From the NCBI RefSeq assembly GCF_965198245.1, contig NZ_OZ240249.1, positions 1,860,001 through 1,924,000 of the forward strand: DNA of 64,000 nucleotides. The letters run 5' to 3'. Position 1 is the stretch's first letter; each line of letters opens with the position of its first letter. The notes beneath the pieces were generated by a model. The model was not told where the DNA came from and did not search any database. It was given only the letters and a program-made list of their open reading frames with translations. Position numbers and translations under genes: made by a program. This document shows positions 1 to 9,434 of the stretch, in pieces. The stretch comes from Poriferisodalis sp965198245 (GTDB taxonomy: Bacteria; Actinomycetota; Acidimicrobiia; Acidimicrobiales; Poriferisodalaceae).

Positions 1-34
1 CCGAGGGACGGCTGGTGCACGCTTCTTCGCCGGC

Positions 35-2344
35 TCAGTAGTTGCTGCCGGGGCGGCCTGCGGCGGTGACGCTCAGGGTCGCCTCCACGAAGAGTTCGCG
101 GCCGTTGCTGGGGGCGGTGCGCGTTTCCCAGCTGACGGTGAGTTCTACGTCGTGGGCGCCGGCTGCGGCGGCCTCGGCTTGGGCGGCTTCGGTTGCTTGG
201 GTCGTGGCCCACTCGCGGGCTTCGTCGAGGTTGTGCCACACCGGCGGATCGTTGCCCCAATGTGCCCGGTAGCTGCCGCGACGGGGCGCGGTCACGGTGA
301 CCTGCTGCGTGATGCGGACCCGGGCCACAGCTGCACCGACTGCATTGGCCACTTCGGCATGCGCTGGAACCACAGCAGTGGTGCCGAGCAGTGCCGCAAC
401 AAGCGGGGCATAGGTGGGGGCGGGGGCTCCGATGGCAACGATTGGCGAGGCGACACCTGCGCCGAGGTGGGCGAGCAGTGTTGGATCAGCCGGAATCGAT
501 GCCACATCGCCTGCGACCGGCACGCCCGGCTGCTCGCTGGGCTCGAGCAAGCCCCACAGCGGGTTGGCCGAGCGATCACCGTAAGTGCTGCCGGTCTCGC
601 TGGCGGTAGTTCGCCCGAGGTCGCGATGCCGGCGGTCGAGAGCTGCTTGCGCCAGCGGTCGCCTGGTTTCGCCAGGGGCAATGCCGTCCGCACCGAGCGC
701 GACGCTGAGCAGCGCTTCAGCGGCGCCTCGCAGCGCGGAGCGCATCACGCGGCGGGACAGGTCGGCGGCGCCGGTACCGACGTTGACGCCGTAGCGGTCT
801 CTCTGGCGGCTGAACAGCTCTGCTCCTGCGTGGGCCGCGGCCGCATCGCCCACCGATTCGGCATCGACCAACCCGAGCACGACGCAGGCGTCGGTCGGCG
901 TCAGTGCAGCGCGTCGCACCATGCCGCGGCGCTCAAGCCTTCCCACGGCACTGCGCCAGCGGGCCGACCGTTTCAGATCCACTAAGGGCAGCGCGCCGCC
1001 GGCGCTATCGGCGAGCCGCAGCACCTCGTTGTCGAGACCTTCGAGGTGCTCAGTCGATGCAGGGATCGCGGCTCGCAACAGCACCTCCCCGAACTCTGCA
1101 AGGGGACGCTCGGCCTCAAGCTGACGTTGCAGCATCGGCAGCACCACGTCGGGGTGCCGTCGCGCTGCCACACACAACGGCACCACTCTGCGAGGACCAA
1201 CGGCCAGTTCGCCGAGGACTCCGTCGGGAGGAATGCTGATCTCGCTGTCGCCGCCAAGGCCCACGGTCATCGTCGGGAGTGCCGTGACCATCGTGGCGTG
1301 ACCGCCGACCGTTGCAGTGCTGCTGTCGCTGCCGCCTTCAGCAGGGACGACGGCGCCGTTGCGGATCGCTGCGATATCGGTGGTCGTGCCGCCGATATCG
1401 ACGACAAGGCAGCCCGCGTCGAGTGCACTTGCATCCGTTGCTGACGATGCGGCGAGGTGGCGGGCACCGATCACGCTGGCCGCAGGCCCCGACAACACCG
1501 TCTCGATCGGCCGCTGTGCCACGAACTCGGCCGAGACGAGCGAGCCATCGCCCCGAACGATCATCAGCCGTGCGTGGAGCCCGAGTGATCCCATGGCGGC
1601 ACGGATTGCCTCGGTGAAGCGGGCAGTCACCGAGATGAGTTGCGCGTTGAGGAGGGTCGTGACCGCTCGTCGTGGACCGCCCAGCCGCGGCGACAGCTCG
1701 TGGCTGCAGGTCACAGGCTTGCCGGTGCGCTCGCGGATCGCGTCCCGTGCGGAGAGTTCGTGTGCGGCATTGCGGACGCTGAACTGCGCTGCGACGGCAT
1801 ATGCCTCGACAGAAGCGTCGATTCGGTCGATGGCTCGTCTGAGCTCGCCGAGGTCGAGCGGATCGCGCTCGTCACCGTGGGCGCTGTGCCCGCCTCCCAC
1901 GATCACGACTGGTGCTGTCGCGACGTTGCTGGTCGGCCGATCGCGCTCCCCCTCGGCGGGGGAGGTGTCTGCTCGTGAATTCAGATCCTCGCTCGTGCCG
2001 GTTGCAGTGGCAGGGCGCAGTCCGACGCGAGTCAGCACTTCGGGCTCGAACCCGATGGCCACAAGGCCGGCAGGTCGTCCGGCGCCCTCCACCAATGCGT
2101 TGGTCGCCAGCGTCGTCGAGACCGCCACCAGCCCGATGTCGCCTGCGCTGACGTGGCTGCTGGCGAGCACATTCGTCATCGCCGCCACGACGCAGCCGTA
2201 CAGGTCCTCATGGCTGGTCGGCGTCTTGGCTGCCGCGACCACCCGATCCGTGTTGTGGTCATAGACGACCGCGTCGGTAAACGTGCCGCCGGTGTCGACG
2301 CCCATACAGAATCGGCCTGACGGCGTTCCGAGCGGCTCTGTCAC
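35..2344 (-). CDS. Hydantoinase/oxoprolinase family protein (HyuA-like)
   Basis: The protein is about 769 aa and belongs to the ATP-dependent hydantoinase/5-oxoprolinase A family, which opens cyclic amides such as hydantoins, 5-oxoproline or related lactams. The N-terminal phosphate-binding motif DTGGTFTDAVVYD and the internal VDIGGTTTDIAAI motif are the two ATP-binding signatures of this ASKHA-fold family. I chose the GTG at 2344; an ATG at 2305 directly before the DTGGTFTD motif is the alternative. The frame stays open further upstream, but there it collides with the rhodanese gene on the other strand. No hyuB partner lies next to it, although the region before base 35 is not visible. The substrate cannot be assigned. 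Confidence 0.85.
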   Translation of the reverse strand: MTEPLGTPSGRFCMGVDTGGTFTDAVVYDHNTDRVVAAAKTPTSHEDLYGCVVAAMTNVLASSHVSAGDIGLVAVSTTLATNALVEGAGRPAGLVAIGFEPEVLTRVGLRPATATGTSEDLNSRADTSPAEGERDRPTSNVATAPVVIVGGGHSAHGDERDPLDLGELRRAIDRIDASVEAYAVAAQFSVRNAAHELSARDAIRERTGKPVTCSHELSPRLGGPRRAVTTLLNAQLISVTARFTEAIRAAMGSLGLHARLMIVRGDGSLVSAEFVAQRPIETVLSGPAASVIGARHLAASSATDASALDAGCLVVDIGGTTTDIAAIRNGAVVPAEGGSDSSTATVGGHATMVTALPTMTVGLGGDSEISIPPDGVLGELAVGPRRVVPLCVAARRHPDVVLPMLQRQLEAERPLAEFGEVLLRAAIPASTEHLEGLDNEVLRLADSAGGALPLVDLKRSARWRSAVGRLERRGMVRRAALTPTDACVVLGLVDAESVGDAAAAHAGAELFSRQRDRYGVNVGTGAADLSRRVMRSALRGAAEALLSVALGADGIAPGETRRPLAQAALDRRHRDLGRTTASETGSTYGDRSANPLWGLLEPSEQPGVPVAGDVASIPADPTLLAHLGAGVASPIVAIGAPAPTYAPLVAALLGTTAVVPAHAEVANAVGAAVARVRITQQVTVTAPRRGSYRAHWGNDPPVWHNLDEAREWATTQATEAAQAEAAAAGAHDVELTVSWETRTAPSNGRELFVEATLSVTAAGRPGSNY

Positions 2345-2510
2345 CGCCGCAAGTGTGCCAGCGCGAGCCCCTCGGGAGTGCTGACCGCTCGGTCGAGTGG
2401 ACTCGGGCGCCCGCGTCGGTGAAACTGCACCCACGGCGCCCCGTCGCTTTCGCTGCGGTGCAACGATGGCCGCCGGCTGAACACGCATGCAGCGCCGCAA
2501 GGAGGAACCG

Positions 2511-2918
2511 ATGGGCGTCAAGTCAGTCAACGAGATGGTCGCGGAGGCCAAGACCCGTATCGACAACATCTCGCCGGCGGAGGCCCACCGACGGGTCACC
2601 GAGCAGGGCGCGCTAATCGTGGACATCCGTGACGTACGCGAACTGCAGCGTGACGGCGCCATTCCGGGCTCGATGCACACGCCCCGGGGCATGCTCGAGT
2701 TCTGGGTCTCGCCCGATTCGCCCTACACCAAAGAGGTCTTCACCGAGGATCGCGAGTTCATCCTGTGCTGCGCCGGAGGCGCCCGCTCGGCCCTGTCCGC
2801 TGACACGATGGGCGACATGGGCGTTCCGCGGGTCAGCCATGTGGTGACCGGCTTCGGTGGCTGGCGTGCCGACGGCATGCCGGTGACCGACTACGACACG
2901 TTCAGGTCGCAGCGCTGA
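2511..2918 (+). CDS. Single-domain rhodanese-like sulfurtransferase
   Basis: This 135-aa cytoplasmic protein has one rhodanese domain. The substrate loop CAGGARSA follows a beta strand ending FILC and supplies the catalytic cysteine that carries persulfide sulfur; the conserved early motif LIVDIRDVREL is also present. The start is the ATG at 2511, which has a strong AAGGAGG ribosome-binding site at 2499-2505; an upstream in-frame ATG at 2487 lacks one. It is divergent from the hydantoinase gene and 45 bases upstream of the dimethylformamidase-like gene, so the two plus-strand genes may be co-transcribed. The sulfur acceptor is unknown. Confidence 0.9.
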   Translation: MGVKSVNEMVAEAKTRIDNISPAEAHRRVTEQGALIVDIRDVRELQRDGAIPGSMHTPRGMLEFWVSPDSPYTKEVFTEDREFILCCAGGARSALSADTMGDMGVPRVSHVVTGFGGWRADGMPVTDYDTFRSQR

Positions 2919-2963
2919 TCTCGACACGCAATCGAGCCCGTTGAATAGTTCCAGCACGTCACC

Positions 2964-5264
2964 GTGACTGAGCCCACCGCGCCCAGCGCCGTCGCGCCCG
3001 CTCCCACCGACGCCGGTCCGCCCAAGCAGATCGTCGGCTATTGCGAGCCATGGACATTGCGCGCCGGCGAGAGCATCCACCTGTTGGCATCGACTCACCG
3101 GCCAGGCCCTGCTGTGGTCGATGTCACCAGGATCGTCTGTGGTGATCCGACCCGCTACGGCCCAGGTTTTGACGAGCGTCCCGTCGATGCAATCGACAAC
3201 TGGCCGGTTGAGCTCGACGAGCAGCCGCTCACCCCTGGCTCGCATGGGGTCGCATCTGTGGATGGGGTGCCGAGCGCGAAGCGCCTTGGACTACGGGTCT
3301 GGGTGATGCCAACCCTGCTCGATCGACCGGCGCGCATCGTGACGCTGACCGCGCGCTCGTCTGACGCGCCGAGGGACTCATCGGAGTTCGAGGCATTGCG
3401 GCTCGACCTCGTGGACGGGCGCGCCGTCGCATCGACCTCGGCGGCCGGCACCGAGACGCGAGTGACGGTTGACGAGCTTCCGTTGACCTGCAACCGGTGG
3501 TACCTGTTCGATGTCGAGCTCGATAATGAAGCTGGAACGCTGAGCGCGGCCCTGGTCACGGCGCGCTCCGAATCGCCAGGGCGCGATGCCGTCGAGGCAA
3601 GCCGGCTGAGTGACATGACGTTTGTGGAACTGGAAGCCGAACTCGACGCTTCGGGGGGCGACGACCGTGTTCGGCACGCGGTCCGGGTCTCAGCCACGCC
3701 GGGGGCGCCAGTCGGCGCAGGTGTACTGGCTCCGGTCGAATTGTGGCTGGGCGCGGGCCCCGGAGGCGAACGGTTCGACGGCCGCATCGCACGGCCGAAC
3801 CTGCGGTCCGGTGATTTCTCGGCATCGTGGGATCTGGCCGCCGACATGGCAGGGCGTCGAGTTCCCGCGAGCAACCCGAACTGTGGGCCAGTCGTGCTGC
3901 ACCAGCTGCCGACTCGAGCCATCACGGGGCCGGCATGGGACGGCTCGGCACACCGCTGGATCGACAACCCGGCGCACTTCGACGCAGTCCACTTCCACCA
4001 CGACGACCTGTACGACGCCGGTTGGGAGACCACGGTCACCGCAGCGTTGCCCGACGATCTGCCGAGCGGCATCTACGCCTTCCGAGTGCGCGGTGCCGCC
4101 GGAGAGGACCGGGTGCCGTTCTTCGTCCGGCCCGCCCCAGGCGCCCCGACCGCCGATGTGGCGCTGCTCATGCCCACGGCCACCTACATGGCCTACGCCA
4201 ACCACCGGATGCTGTTCGAGGGCGCCGATTTCATCCCCACAAAGACACGCCTTCGATCTGAACATGCGTACATCCGCGACCATCCCGAACTGGGACGCAG
4301 CCACTACGAGAAGCACCCTGATCGAAGCGGCGTGATGTTCAACTCGCGCCGGCGGCCGGTGCTGAATCTCCGCCCCGGGGCCGACGGCTGGAACTTCACG
4401 CCCGACACCGACATCAACGCCTTCCTCGAACATCTTGAAGTCGGTCACGACATCGTCACCGACGAGGATCTGCACTTCGAAGGTCTCGCAGCCATCGCGC
4501 CGTACGGAGTGCTCGTCACCGGCAGCCACCCCGAGTACTGGTCGACCGCCATGCTGGACGCGCTCGCGGACTGGCAGCGCGAAGGCGGCCGGCTCATGTA
4601 CCTCGGCGGCAATGGCTTCTATTGGCGGGTGGCATTCAGTGACGGCTGGCCGGGTGCCATCGAGCTGCGCCGGGCAGAGGACGGCGTCCGGAATTGGCAG
4701 ACCGGCCCGGGCGAGAGCTACCACGCCTGGGGTGCTGAGTACGGGGGGCTGTGGCGTCGGCAAGGCCGGGCGCCCAACGAGATCTGCGGCATCGGGTTTG
4801 CCGCACAGGGCTTCGAGAAGGCGACCTACTACGTGCGCGATCCCGGCGCAGACAGCTCGCGGGCCTCGTGGATTCTCGAAGGAGTGCCCGGTGAACGCAT
4901 CGGCACGTCAGGACTCGGCGGCGGCGCAGCCGGCCAGGAGGTCGACCGCTACGACGTTCGCCTCGGATCGCCCGACCATGCTGTGGTGCTGGCTTCGGCA
5001 ACCACCTTCGGCCCGGGCATGCTGCGCACGAAGGAAGAGTTCGAAGGCTCGGTCTCCTTCCCGACACCCGATCCGTATGTGCGCGCCGACATGGTGTTCT
5101 ACGAGACGCCCAATGGCGGGGCGGTGTTCTCGGTGGGTTCGATCTCGTGGTTCGGAGCGCTGGCCCGTGACGGTTACGACAACGACATAGCGCGCATCAC
5201 GGCCAATGTGGTGCGACGGTTCGCAGACCCCGAGCCGTTCCCGCCCCCGCCCGCCACCGACTGA
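2964..5264 (+). CDS. N,N-dimethylformamidase beta (large) subunit-like protein
   Basis: The 766-aa protein matches the large subunit of N,N-dimethylformamidase in length and architecture. The N-terminal half (GYCEPWTLRAGESI, lectin-like and beta-rich) leads into a C-terminal catalytic region with YMAYANHRM, the GVLVTGSHPEYWS motif and a GGNGFYWRV segment. Characterised enzymes hydrolyse dimethylformamide to dimethylamine and formate using a mononuclear iron with tyrosine and glutamate ligands; the E of HPEYWS is a plausible ligand (inference). The start is GTG at 2964. The roughly 130-aa small subunit is not seen next to it, so the substrate may differ from dimethylformamide. Confidence 0.85.
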   Translation: MTEPTAPSAVAPAPTDAGPPKQIVGYCEPWTLRAGESIHLLASTHRPGPAVVDVTRIVCGDPTRYGPGFDERPVDAIDNWPVELDEQPLTPGSHGVASVDGVPSAKRLGLRVWVMPTLLDRPARIVTLTARSSDAPRDSSEFEALRLDLVDGRAVASTSAAGTETRVTVDELPLTCNRWYLFDVELDNEAGTLSAALVTARSESPGRDAVEASRLSDMTFVELEAELDASGGDDRVRHAVRVSATPGAPVGAGVLAPVELWLGAGPGGERFDGRIARPNLRSGDFSASWDLAADMAGRRVPASNPNCGPVVLHQLPTRAITGPAWDGSAHRWIDNPAHFDAVHFHHDDLYDAGWETTVTAALPDDLPSGIYAFRVRGAAGEDRVPFFVRPAPGAPTADVALLMPTATYMAYANHRMLFEGADFIPTKTRLRSEHAYIRDHPELGRSHYEKHPDRSGVMFNSRRRPVLNLRPGADGWNFTPDTDINAFLEHLEVGHDIVTDEDLHFEGLAAIAPYGVLVTGSHPEYWSTAMLDALADWQREGGRLMYLGGNGFYWRVAFSDGWPGAIELRRAEDGVRNWQTGPGESYHAWGAEYGGLWRRQGRAPNEICGIGFAAQGFEKATYYVRDPGADSSRASWILEGVPGERIGTSGLGGGAAGQEVDRYDVRLGSPDHAVVLASATTFGPGMLRTKEEFEGSVSFPTPDPYVRADMVFYETPNGGAVFSVGSISWFGALARDGYDNDIARITANVVRRFADPEPFPPPPATD

Positions 5265-5276
5265 AGCGGCGCGCCG

Positions 5277-5345
5277 TCACACCCCGGCGATGAGGTTGAT
5301 GCCGTAACCCTTGGAGTTCTTGCCGCTGAGCAACCCAGGGGCTCA
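5277..5345 (-). other. In-frame coding-like extension after the stop of the 5343-6041 gene
   Basis: Reading through the TGA at 5345-5343 gives 21 more codons in the same frame before a second TGA at 5279-5277. They encode APG followed by LLSGKNSKGYGINLIAGV. Nineteen of these 21 codons end in G or C, like the flanking genes, and the peptide looks like a real protein tail. It could be a C-terminus cut off by a recent nonsense mutation, a readthrough extension, or chance. Confidence 0.35.
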
Positions 5346-5347
5346 GC
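5325..5347. terminator. Perfect 7-bp inverted repeat overlapping a stop codon
   Basis: GCTGAGC at 5325-5331 and GCTCAGC at 5341-5347 pair perfectly around a 9-base loop. The hairpin lies between two convergent genes and contains the TGA stop of the minus-strand gene. There is no T-run, so it could be a U-less bidirectional terminator or an RNA structure that affects termination at that stop. Confidence 0.3.
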
Positions 5348-6041
5348 CTTCTTTGCGCGCCTGCTCGATGAGTTCGCTCACCCGGTTTGCCGCTGGCGTG
5401 TAGTCCGGGTCGACGTCCGGACCGGGCACGAATTCGGGAATCTCGGCGCGTTCGGGGCCTGACGGAGCAGCGGTGCGAGCTCGCTGGGCAGGCGCAGTTG
5501 TGGCGGGCTCTGGTGAAGCCTCGGCGACCGGTGCGGGAGCTGGCTGGGCGGCTGCCGGTTCCGAGGCTGCAGGCGCTGGACTCTCCGGAGCGGGGACGCC
5601 GGTTTCAGCACGTGCCGACTTGGAACGGGAGAGCAGAGCCGCCAAGCGGGGATCGCCGGCTTCGTCGCTCCCGGAGGTCTCCGCAGGGGCTTCGGCAGCG
5701 GGCGCTGGTTCGGGAGCAGTCTCCGTGGCCGGGGCTTCTGCGCTTGCAGCCGGCAGCCCGCGCGACTCGGCAGCCGCGGCACGGGCCTCGGCAATCCGGG
5801 CGCGCTCGGTTGCTGCTTCGATCTCTGCACGCGCCCGCTTGGCGAGGAACTGTGACCATTCGTCCTCGGGCACGAGTTTGCTGTGTGCAACAGATATGGC
5901 CTCGACATCATTGTCGAAGCGCACGCGGTAGCGCTTGATGGCGAAGCCGATACCGCGTCCGCATTTGCCTGCAGTGCCTTCAGGGACGCCCGAGATGTCC
6001 TCGGTCACGACTACCCGAGTACCGCGCTGGTACTCGTTCAT
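5343..6041 (-). CDS. Hypothetical protein with small N-terminal beta domain and long Ala/Pro/Glu-rich region
   Basis: The 232-aa protein is not recognised as a named family. Residues 1-55 (RGTRVVVTEDISGVPEGTAG, then RYRVRFDNDVEAISV) resemble a small SH3/KOW-like beta barrel. A charged helical stretch around residues 60-90 (RARAEIEAATERARIAEAR) follows, then a low-complexity Ala-Pro-Glu linker to about residue 185. The C-terminus (EFVPGPDVDPDYTPAANR, ending SELIEQARKEG) looks more conserved. No signal peptide or membrane segment is visible. The reading frame seems to continue beyond the stop. It is convergent with the dimethylformamidase-like gene. No function is proposed. Confidence 0.7.
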   Translation of the reverse strand: MNEYQRGTRVVVTEDISGVPEGTAGKCGRGIGFAIKRYRVRFDNDVEAISVAHSKLVPEDEWSQFLAKRARAEIEAATERARIAEARAAAAESRGLPAASAEAPATETAPEPAPAAEAPAETSGSDEAGDPRLAALLSRSKSARAETGVPAPESPAPAASEPAAAQPAPAPVAEASPEPATTAPAQRARTAAPSGPERAEIPEFVPGPDVDPDYTPAANRVSELIEQARKEG

Positions 6042-6261
6042 GACCCGGTTCCGCTGACGCTCGCGTTCATCGTTGCGGGAGCGTACCGGCGAACGGTGCG
6101 AGCATCACGGGACGTCACGATTGACGCAGCGGGCGTCTCGGTGCGAGCTGCGCAGGCAGGGCCGTAATGTCGCCAGGACATTGGCATTTCCCGAGCTACA
6201 TCGACTGTGGGGCCGTCTCGCGGTCCAGGTGTCGGGCGACGGGTGAGACGGAGGTCAAGGC

Positions 6262-7416
6262 GTGAGCGAACGAACGGCGTTGGTGGTCGGCGGCACCGGA
6301 CCCACCGGACCGCACGTGGTGAAGGGCTTGCTCGAACGTGGCTACCGGGTCACGATTCTGCATACCGGCCGTCACGAGGCAGCTGAGATCACCGACCTCG
6401 TCGAGCACATCCATACAGACCCGTTCGACGCTGATCAATTCGCCAGCGCACTAGGTGCCGCGGAGTACGACCTGGCCGCGGTCATGTACGGGCGATTGCG
6501 GGAGATCGCCAAGGTGCTGGCAGGGCGCGTGAGCAAGTTCGTCAGCGTCGGCGGGTTCCCGGTGTACTCGGGCTGGGGCGACGCCGATGCGCTCTGGCCT
6601 GCCGGGATGCGTGCGCCCACCCGCGAGCATGATCGGTTGGTTTCCGACGAGCCACCTGAGTTCCGCGTGAATCGCAAGGTCCGCCAGATCGCCGTTACCG
6701 AGCAGGTCGTGTTCGCGCAGCATCCCACCGCCTCGCATCTGCGGTACCCCTGGATCTACGGGCCCGGACAGATCAGCCCGCGAGAGTGGAAGATCGTGCG
6801 GCGCGTTCTCGACGGGCGGAAGCGCATAGTGCTGCCCGACGGCGGCACGACCCTGCAGGGACAGGCGCACGCGCGCAATGCCGCAGCGATGCTGCTCGCC
6901 ACCGTTGACGGCGGAGCGCGTTCGGCTGGCGAGGCGTACAACGTTGCCGACGAATGGACGCCCACGCTCATCCAGTGGGTGGAGATTCTCTCTGCTGCGC
7001 TGGATCACACCTTTGAGATCGTGTCGATCCCTTGGGATTACGCGGCCGTCGGCCATCATCTGACATTGCGCAGCACCCCGCATCATCGGATGATCGGGTG
7101 CGACAAGGCGATGTATCAGCTCGGCTACCGCGACGTCATCGACCCTGTCGAGGGTCTCGCTGAGACTGCGCGCTGGTTGTCCGACGAGGCCAACCACCCT
7201 GCACCGGGCAGTGCCATGGAGCGTTCGATCGGCGATCGATTCGACTATGAGGCCGAAGACCGACTCATTGAGGCATGGCAGGCTGCGATGACCGACGCCG
7301 ACATGGCGACCGTCGCCGCGGCTGCCGACCCCGGGTTCGTCGACCGCTATAGCGCCGCCTTCGACGATCGCCCCGGCGCCGACAAGGGATGGACGTCCGT
7401 CAGCCGCTCCGGTTGA
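6262..7416 (+). CDS. NAD(P)-dependent epimerase/dehydratase family protein (extended SDR)
   Basis: The 384-aa Rossmann-fold protein begins with the dinucleotide-binding motif VVGGTGPTGPHVV close to the N-terminus. It continues with a substrate region containing RYPWIYGPGQ and a YNVADEWTP segment typical of sugar-nucleotide epimerase-like oxidoreductases. The classical YxxxK pair is not obvious; the equivalent region contains SVGGFPVYSGWGD, so it may be an atypical member. The start is GTG at 6262, preceded by GGAGGT at 6250-6255. It converges tail to tail with modC without any spacer. The substrate is unknown. Confidence 0.8.
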   Translation: MSERTALVVGGTGPTGPHVVKGLLERGYRVTILHTGRHEAAEITDLVEHIHTDPFDADQFASALGAAEYDLAAVMYGRLREIAKVLAGRVSKFVSVGGFPVYSGWGDADALWPAGMRAPTREHDRLVSDEPPEFRVNRKVRQIAVTEQVVFAQHPTASHLRYPWIYGPGQISPREWKIVRRVLDGRKRIVLPDGGTTLQGQAHARNAAAMLLATVDGGARSAGEAYNVADEWTPTLIQWVEILSAALDHTFEIVSIPWDYAAVGHHLTLRSTPHHRMIGCDKAMYQLGYRDVIDPVEGLAETARWLSDEANHPAPGSAMERSIGDRFDYEAEDRLIEAWQAAMTDADMATVAAAADPGFVDRYSAAFDDRPGADKGWTSVSRSG

Positions 7417-8592
7417 CTAGTCGCGGCTGTCGGGCGCCAGTTCGACCTCGGTGGCCTTGACCGAGACCCACAGGGCGGTGCCGGGCCGGATCAGCAGTTC
7501 GTGGGCGGCACCGGGCGTGATGTCGGCGGTGAGCGGCAGCGGCGCTCCGAGCAACACGCGGGTGATGTCTCCCAGCGGCTCGACGGCGTCCGCGGTTGTG
7601 CGCCACACGTTGCGCGGGCTGCCGCTGGGTCGCTCGCGATGCAGTGCGATCGCCCGCGGGTGAATCGTTGCCAGGACCGGCCCGTTCGCTGTTGTGTCGG
7701 CGGCGTGAAGCACAGTGGCTGGCCTCCGGCTCTGACCCGCCGTCGAGGGGACATCGGGCGTCACGGTGACCTCCCCGCCCTGCGCCGTGCCTCGCACCAG
7801 GTTGATCCCCGACAGGTCGGCCGCGTATGGCGTCGCAGGTGCCCGTCGCAACTCTTCGGGCGTGCCCGACTGGGTGAGGCGACCGTTCTCAAGAATGTGC
7901 ACGCGGTCGGCCAGGACAAACGCATCGGTGGGATCGTGAGTGATGAGCAATCGGGGCACGTTCCCAGCGCCCTGCAGCGGTACCGGTGTCACGCTGCCGC
8001 CGTTGCGACCGCTGCTGAGGTGTGCTGCCAGATTGCGCCGAAGGCGATTGCGCGCGGTGACGTCCAGCGATCCAAGCGGCTCGTCCGCGAGCAGCAGGTC
8101 GGGTTGGCAAGCGAGCGCTCGGGCCAGCGCGACCCGCTGGCGCTGGCCGCCCGACAGCGCTTTGGGCCGGCGGTGGGCAAGGTCGCCGAGGTCCATTGCG
8201 CCGAGCCACGCCTGCGCCTGTTCGCGCGCCTCGGCCCGGCGCATCCCGCGAGCGGTCAAGCCGAACGCGACGTTGTCGAGCGCGCTGAGATGTCGGAACA
8301 GGACTTGGTCTTGGAACACGACGCCAATGCGACGTTGTTCGGGCGGGACGAAGACGCCGGCCGCCGGGTCGTCGAGGACGCGGCCGGCGAGGTGGACGCC
8401 GCCGCTTTCGAGCGGTAGCAATCCGGCGAGCGCCGCCACAATCGTGGATTTGCCGGCGCCGTTCGGTCCCAGCAGGGCCGCCGTCTCGCCGACTTCGACG
8501 CGCAGCGAGACATCCAGCTCGAAATCACCGCGCCGCAGCCCGATGTCGGCATCAAGAGCGCCGTCGGCTGTGTGGCGTGCTGCGGGAGTCAT
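7417..8592 (-). CDS. modC: Molybdate ABC transporter ATP-binding protein ModC
   Basis: This ATPase of about 391 aa energises molybdate import at the inner face of the membrane. Walker A GPNGAGKST, the Q-loop VVFQDQVLF, the signature LSGGQRQRVALARAL, Walker B LLLADEPLGSLD and the H-loop LLITHD are all present. A C-terminal region after about residue 240 fits the TOBE/MOP oxyanion-sensing domain of ModC. I chose the ATG at 8592 because it forms an ATGA overlap with the modB stop; an ATG four codons upstream (8604) is possible. It is the last gene of modABC, and the presence of the transporter implies that the cell makes molybdoenzymes. Confidence 0.9.
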   Translation of the reverse strand: MTPAARHTADGALDADIGLRRGDFELDVSLRVEVGETAALLGPNGAGKSTIVAALAGLLPLESGGVHLAGRVLDDPAAGVFVPPEQRRIGVVFQDQVLFRHLSALDNVAFGLTARGMRRAEAREQAQAWLGAMDLGDLAHRRPKALSGGQRQRVALARALACQPDLLLADEPLGSLDVTARNRLRRNLAAHLSSGRNGGSVTPVPLQGAGNVPRLLITHDPTDAFVLADRVHILENGRLTQSGTPEELRRAPATPYAADLSGINLVRGTAQGGEVTVTPDVPSTAGQSRRPATVLHAADTTANGPVLATIHPRAIALHRERPSGSPRNVWRTTADAVEPLGDITRVLLGAPLPLTADITPGAAHELLIRPGTALWVSVKATEVELAPDSRD

Positions 8593-9434
8593 CGGCTCGG
8601 CCACCAGCGGTCTCGCAGGGCGATGAGCAAGCCCAGCGACAGGGCGACCAGCACCAAGCTGATGGCTACGGCGGCGTCACGGTCCGCTTCGAGCGCCACG
8701 AACACGGCGAGCGGCAGCGTCTGGGTGCGCCCCCCCAGGTTGCCCGCAAATGTCACCGTCGCACCGAACTCACCGAGGGCCCGTGCCCAGGCCACCACCA
8801 CGGCGACGCCCAGCGCAGGCCCGATCATGGGCAGTGTGACCCGCCACAGCGTGCGCAGCCGCGACGCTCCGAGCGTGGCAGAAGCGGCCTCGTAGCGCCG
8901 GTCGAGATTCCGCAGCGCCCCTTCGACGGTGAGGATCACGAGCGGTGTGGCGACGAACGCATTCGCCAGGATGACACCCCAGATCGAGTACGGCAGCAGC
9001 AACCCGGTGGCGTCGTGCAGTGGTCCGCCGACGACGCCCCGGCGACCGAGCGCGAACAGCAACGCTGCACCGCCCACGACCGGCGGCAGCACCATCGGCA
9101 GCGTCACGAGTGCTCGAACCACCGAGCGGCCCCGGAAGGACACCCGCGCCAACACCCACGCCAAGGGAACGCCGACCGCGGCTGCGACGATCGCGGCGGC
9201 AACAGAGGACACCACCGAGAGCACTGCGGCGTCCACCACGAAGCGGCTCGACAGGTGCGTCCAGAGCCCGGTCCACGGTGTGCGCGCTGCCAACCCAACA
9301 ACGGGCAGGGCGAACAGCACGACGCCGACGGTCGCCAGAATTGCCACGGGCCACGGCGGCAGATCCCGCTGCGTCCGGCGCATCACTCGTCCGTCGGAGC
9401 GGCCACTACTCACAGGAGTCGTTCCGTCGGTCAT
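8589..9434 (-). CDS. modB: Molybdate ABC transporter permease ModB
   Basis: The 281-aa integral membrane protein has about five to six hydrophobic segments beginning with AILATVGVVLFALPVVGLA. It carries the EAA-type cytoplasmic loop (EAASATLGASRLRTLWRVTLPMI) that docks to ModC, and the LPMVLPPVVGG motif typical of ModB. The ATG at 9434 overlaps the modA TGA by four bases, and its own stop overlaps the modC start, so the three subunits appear translationally coupled. Confidence 0.92.
   Translation of the reverse strand: MTDGTTPVSSGRSDGRVMRRTQRDLPPWPVAILATVGVVLFALPVVGLAARTPWTGLWTHLSSRFVVDAAVLSVVSSVAAAIVAAAVGVPLAWVLARVSFRGRSVVRALVTLPMVLPPVVGGAALLFALGRRGVVGGPLHDATGLLLPYSIWGVILANAFVATPLVILTVEGALRNLDRRYEAASATLGASRLRTLWRVTLPMIGPALGVAVVVAWARALGEFGATVTFAGNLGGRTQTLPLAVFVALEADRDAAVAISLVLVALSLGLLIALRDRWWPSR

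Noticed and set aside
1317..2264. A 315-codon plus-strand frame opposite the hydantoinase gene
   Set aside because: Serine/arginine-rich shadow composition and no motifs; the opposite strand encodes a clear ASKHA family protein.
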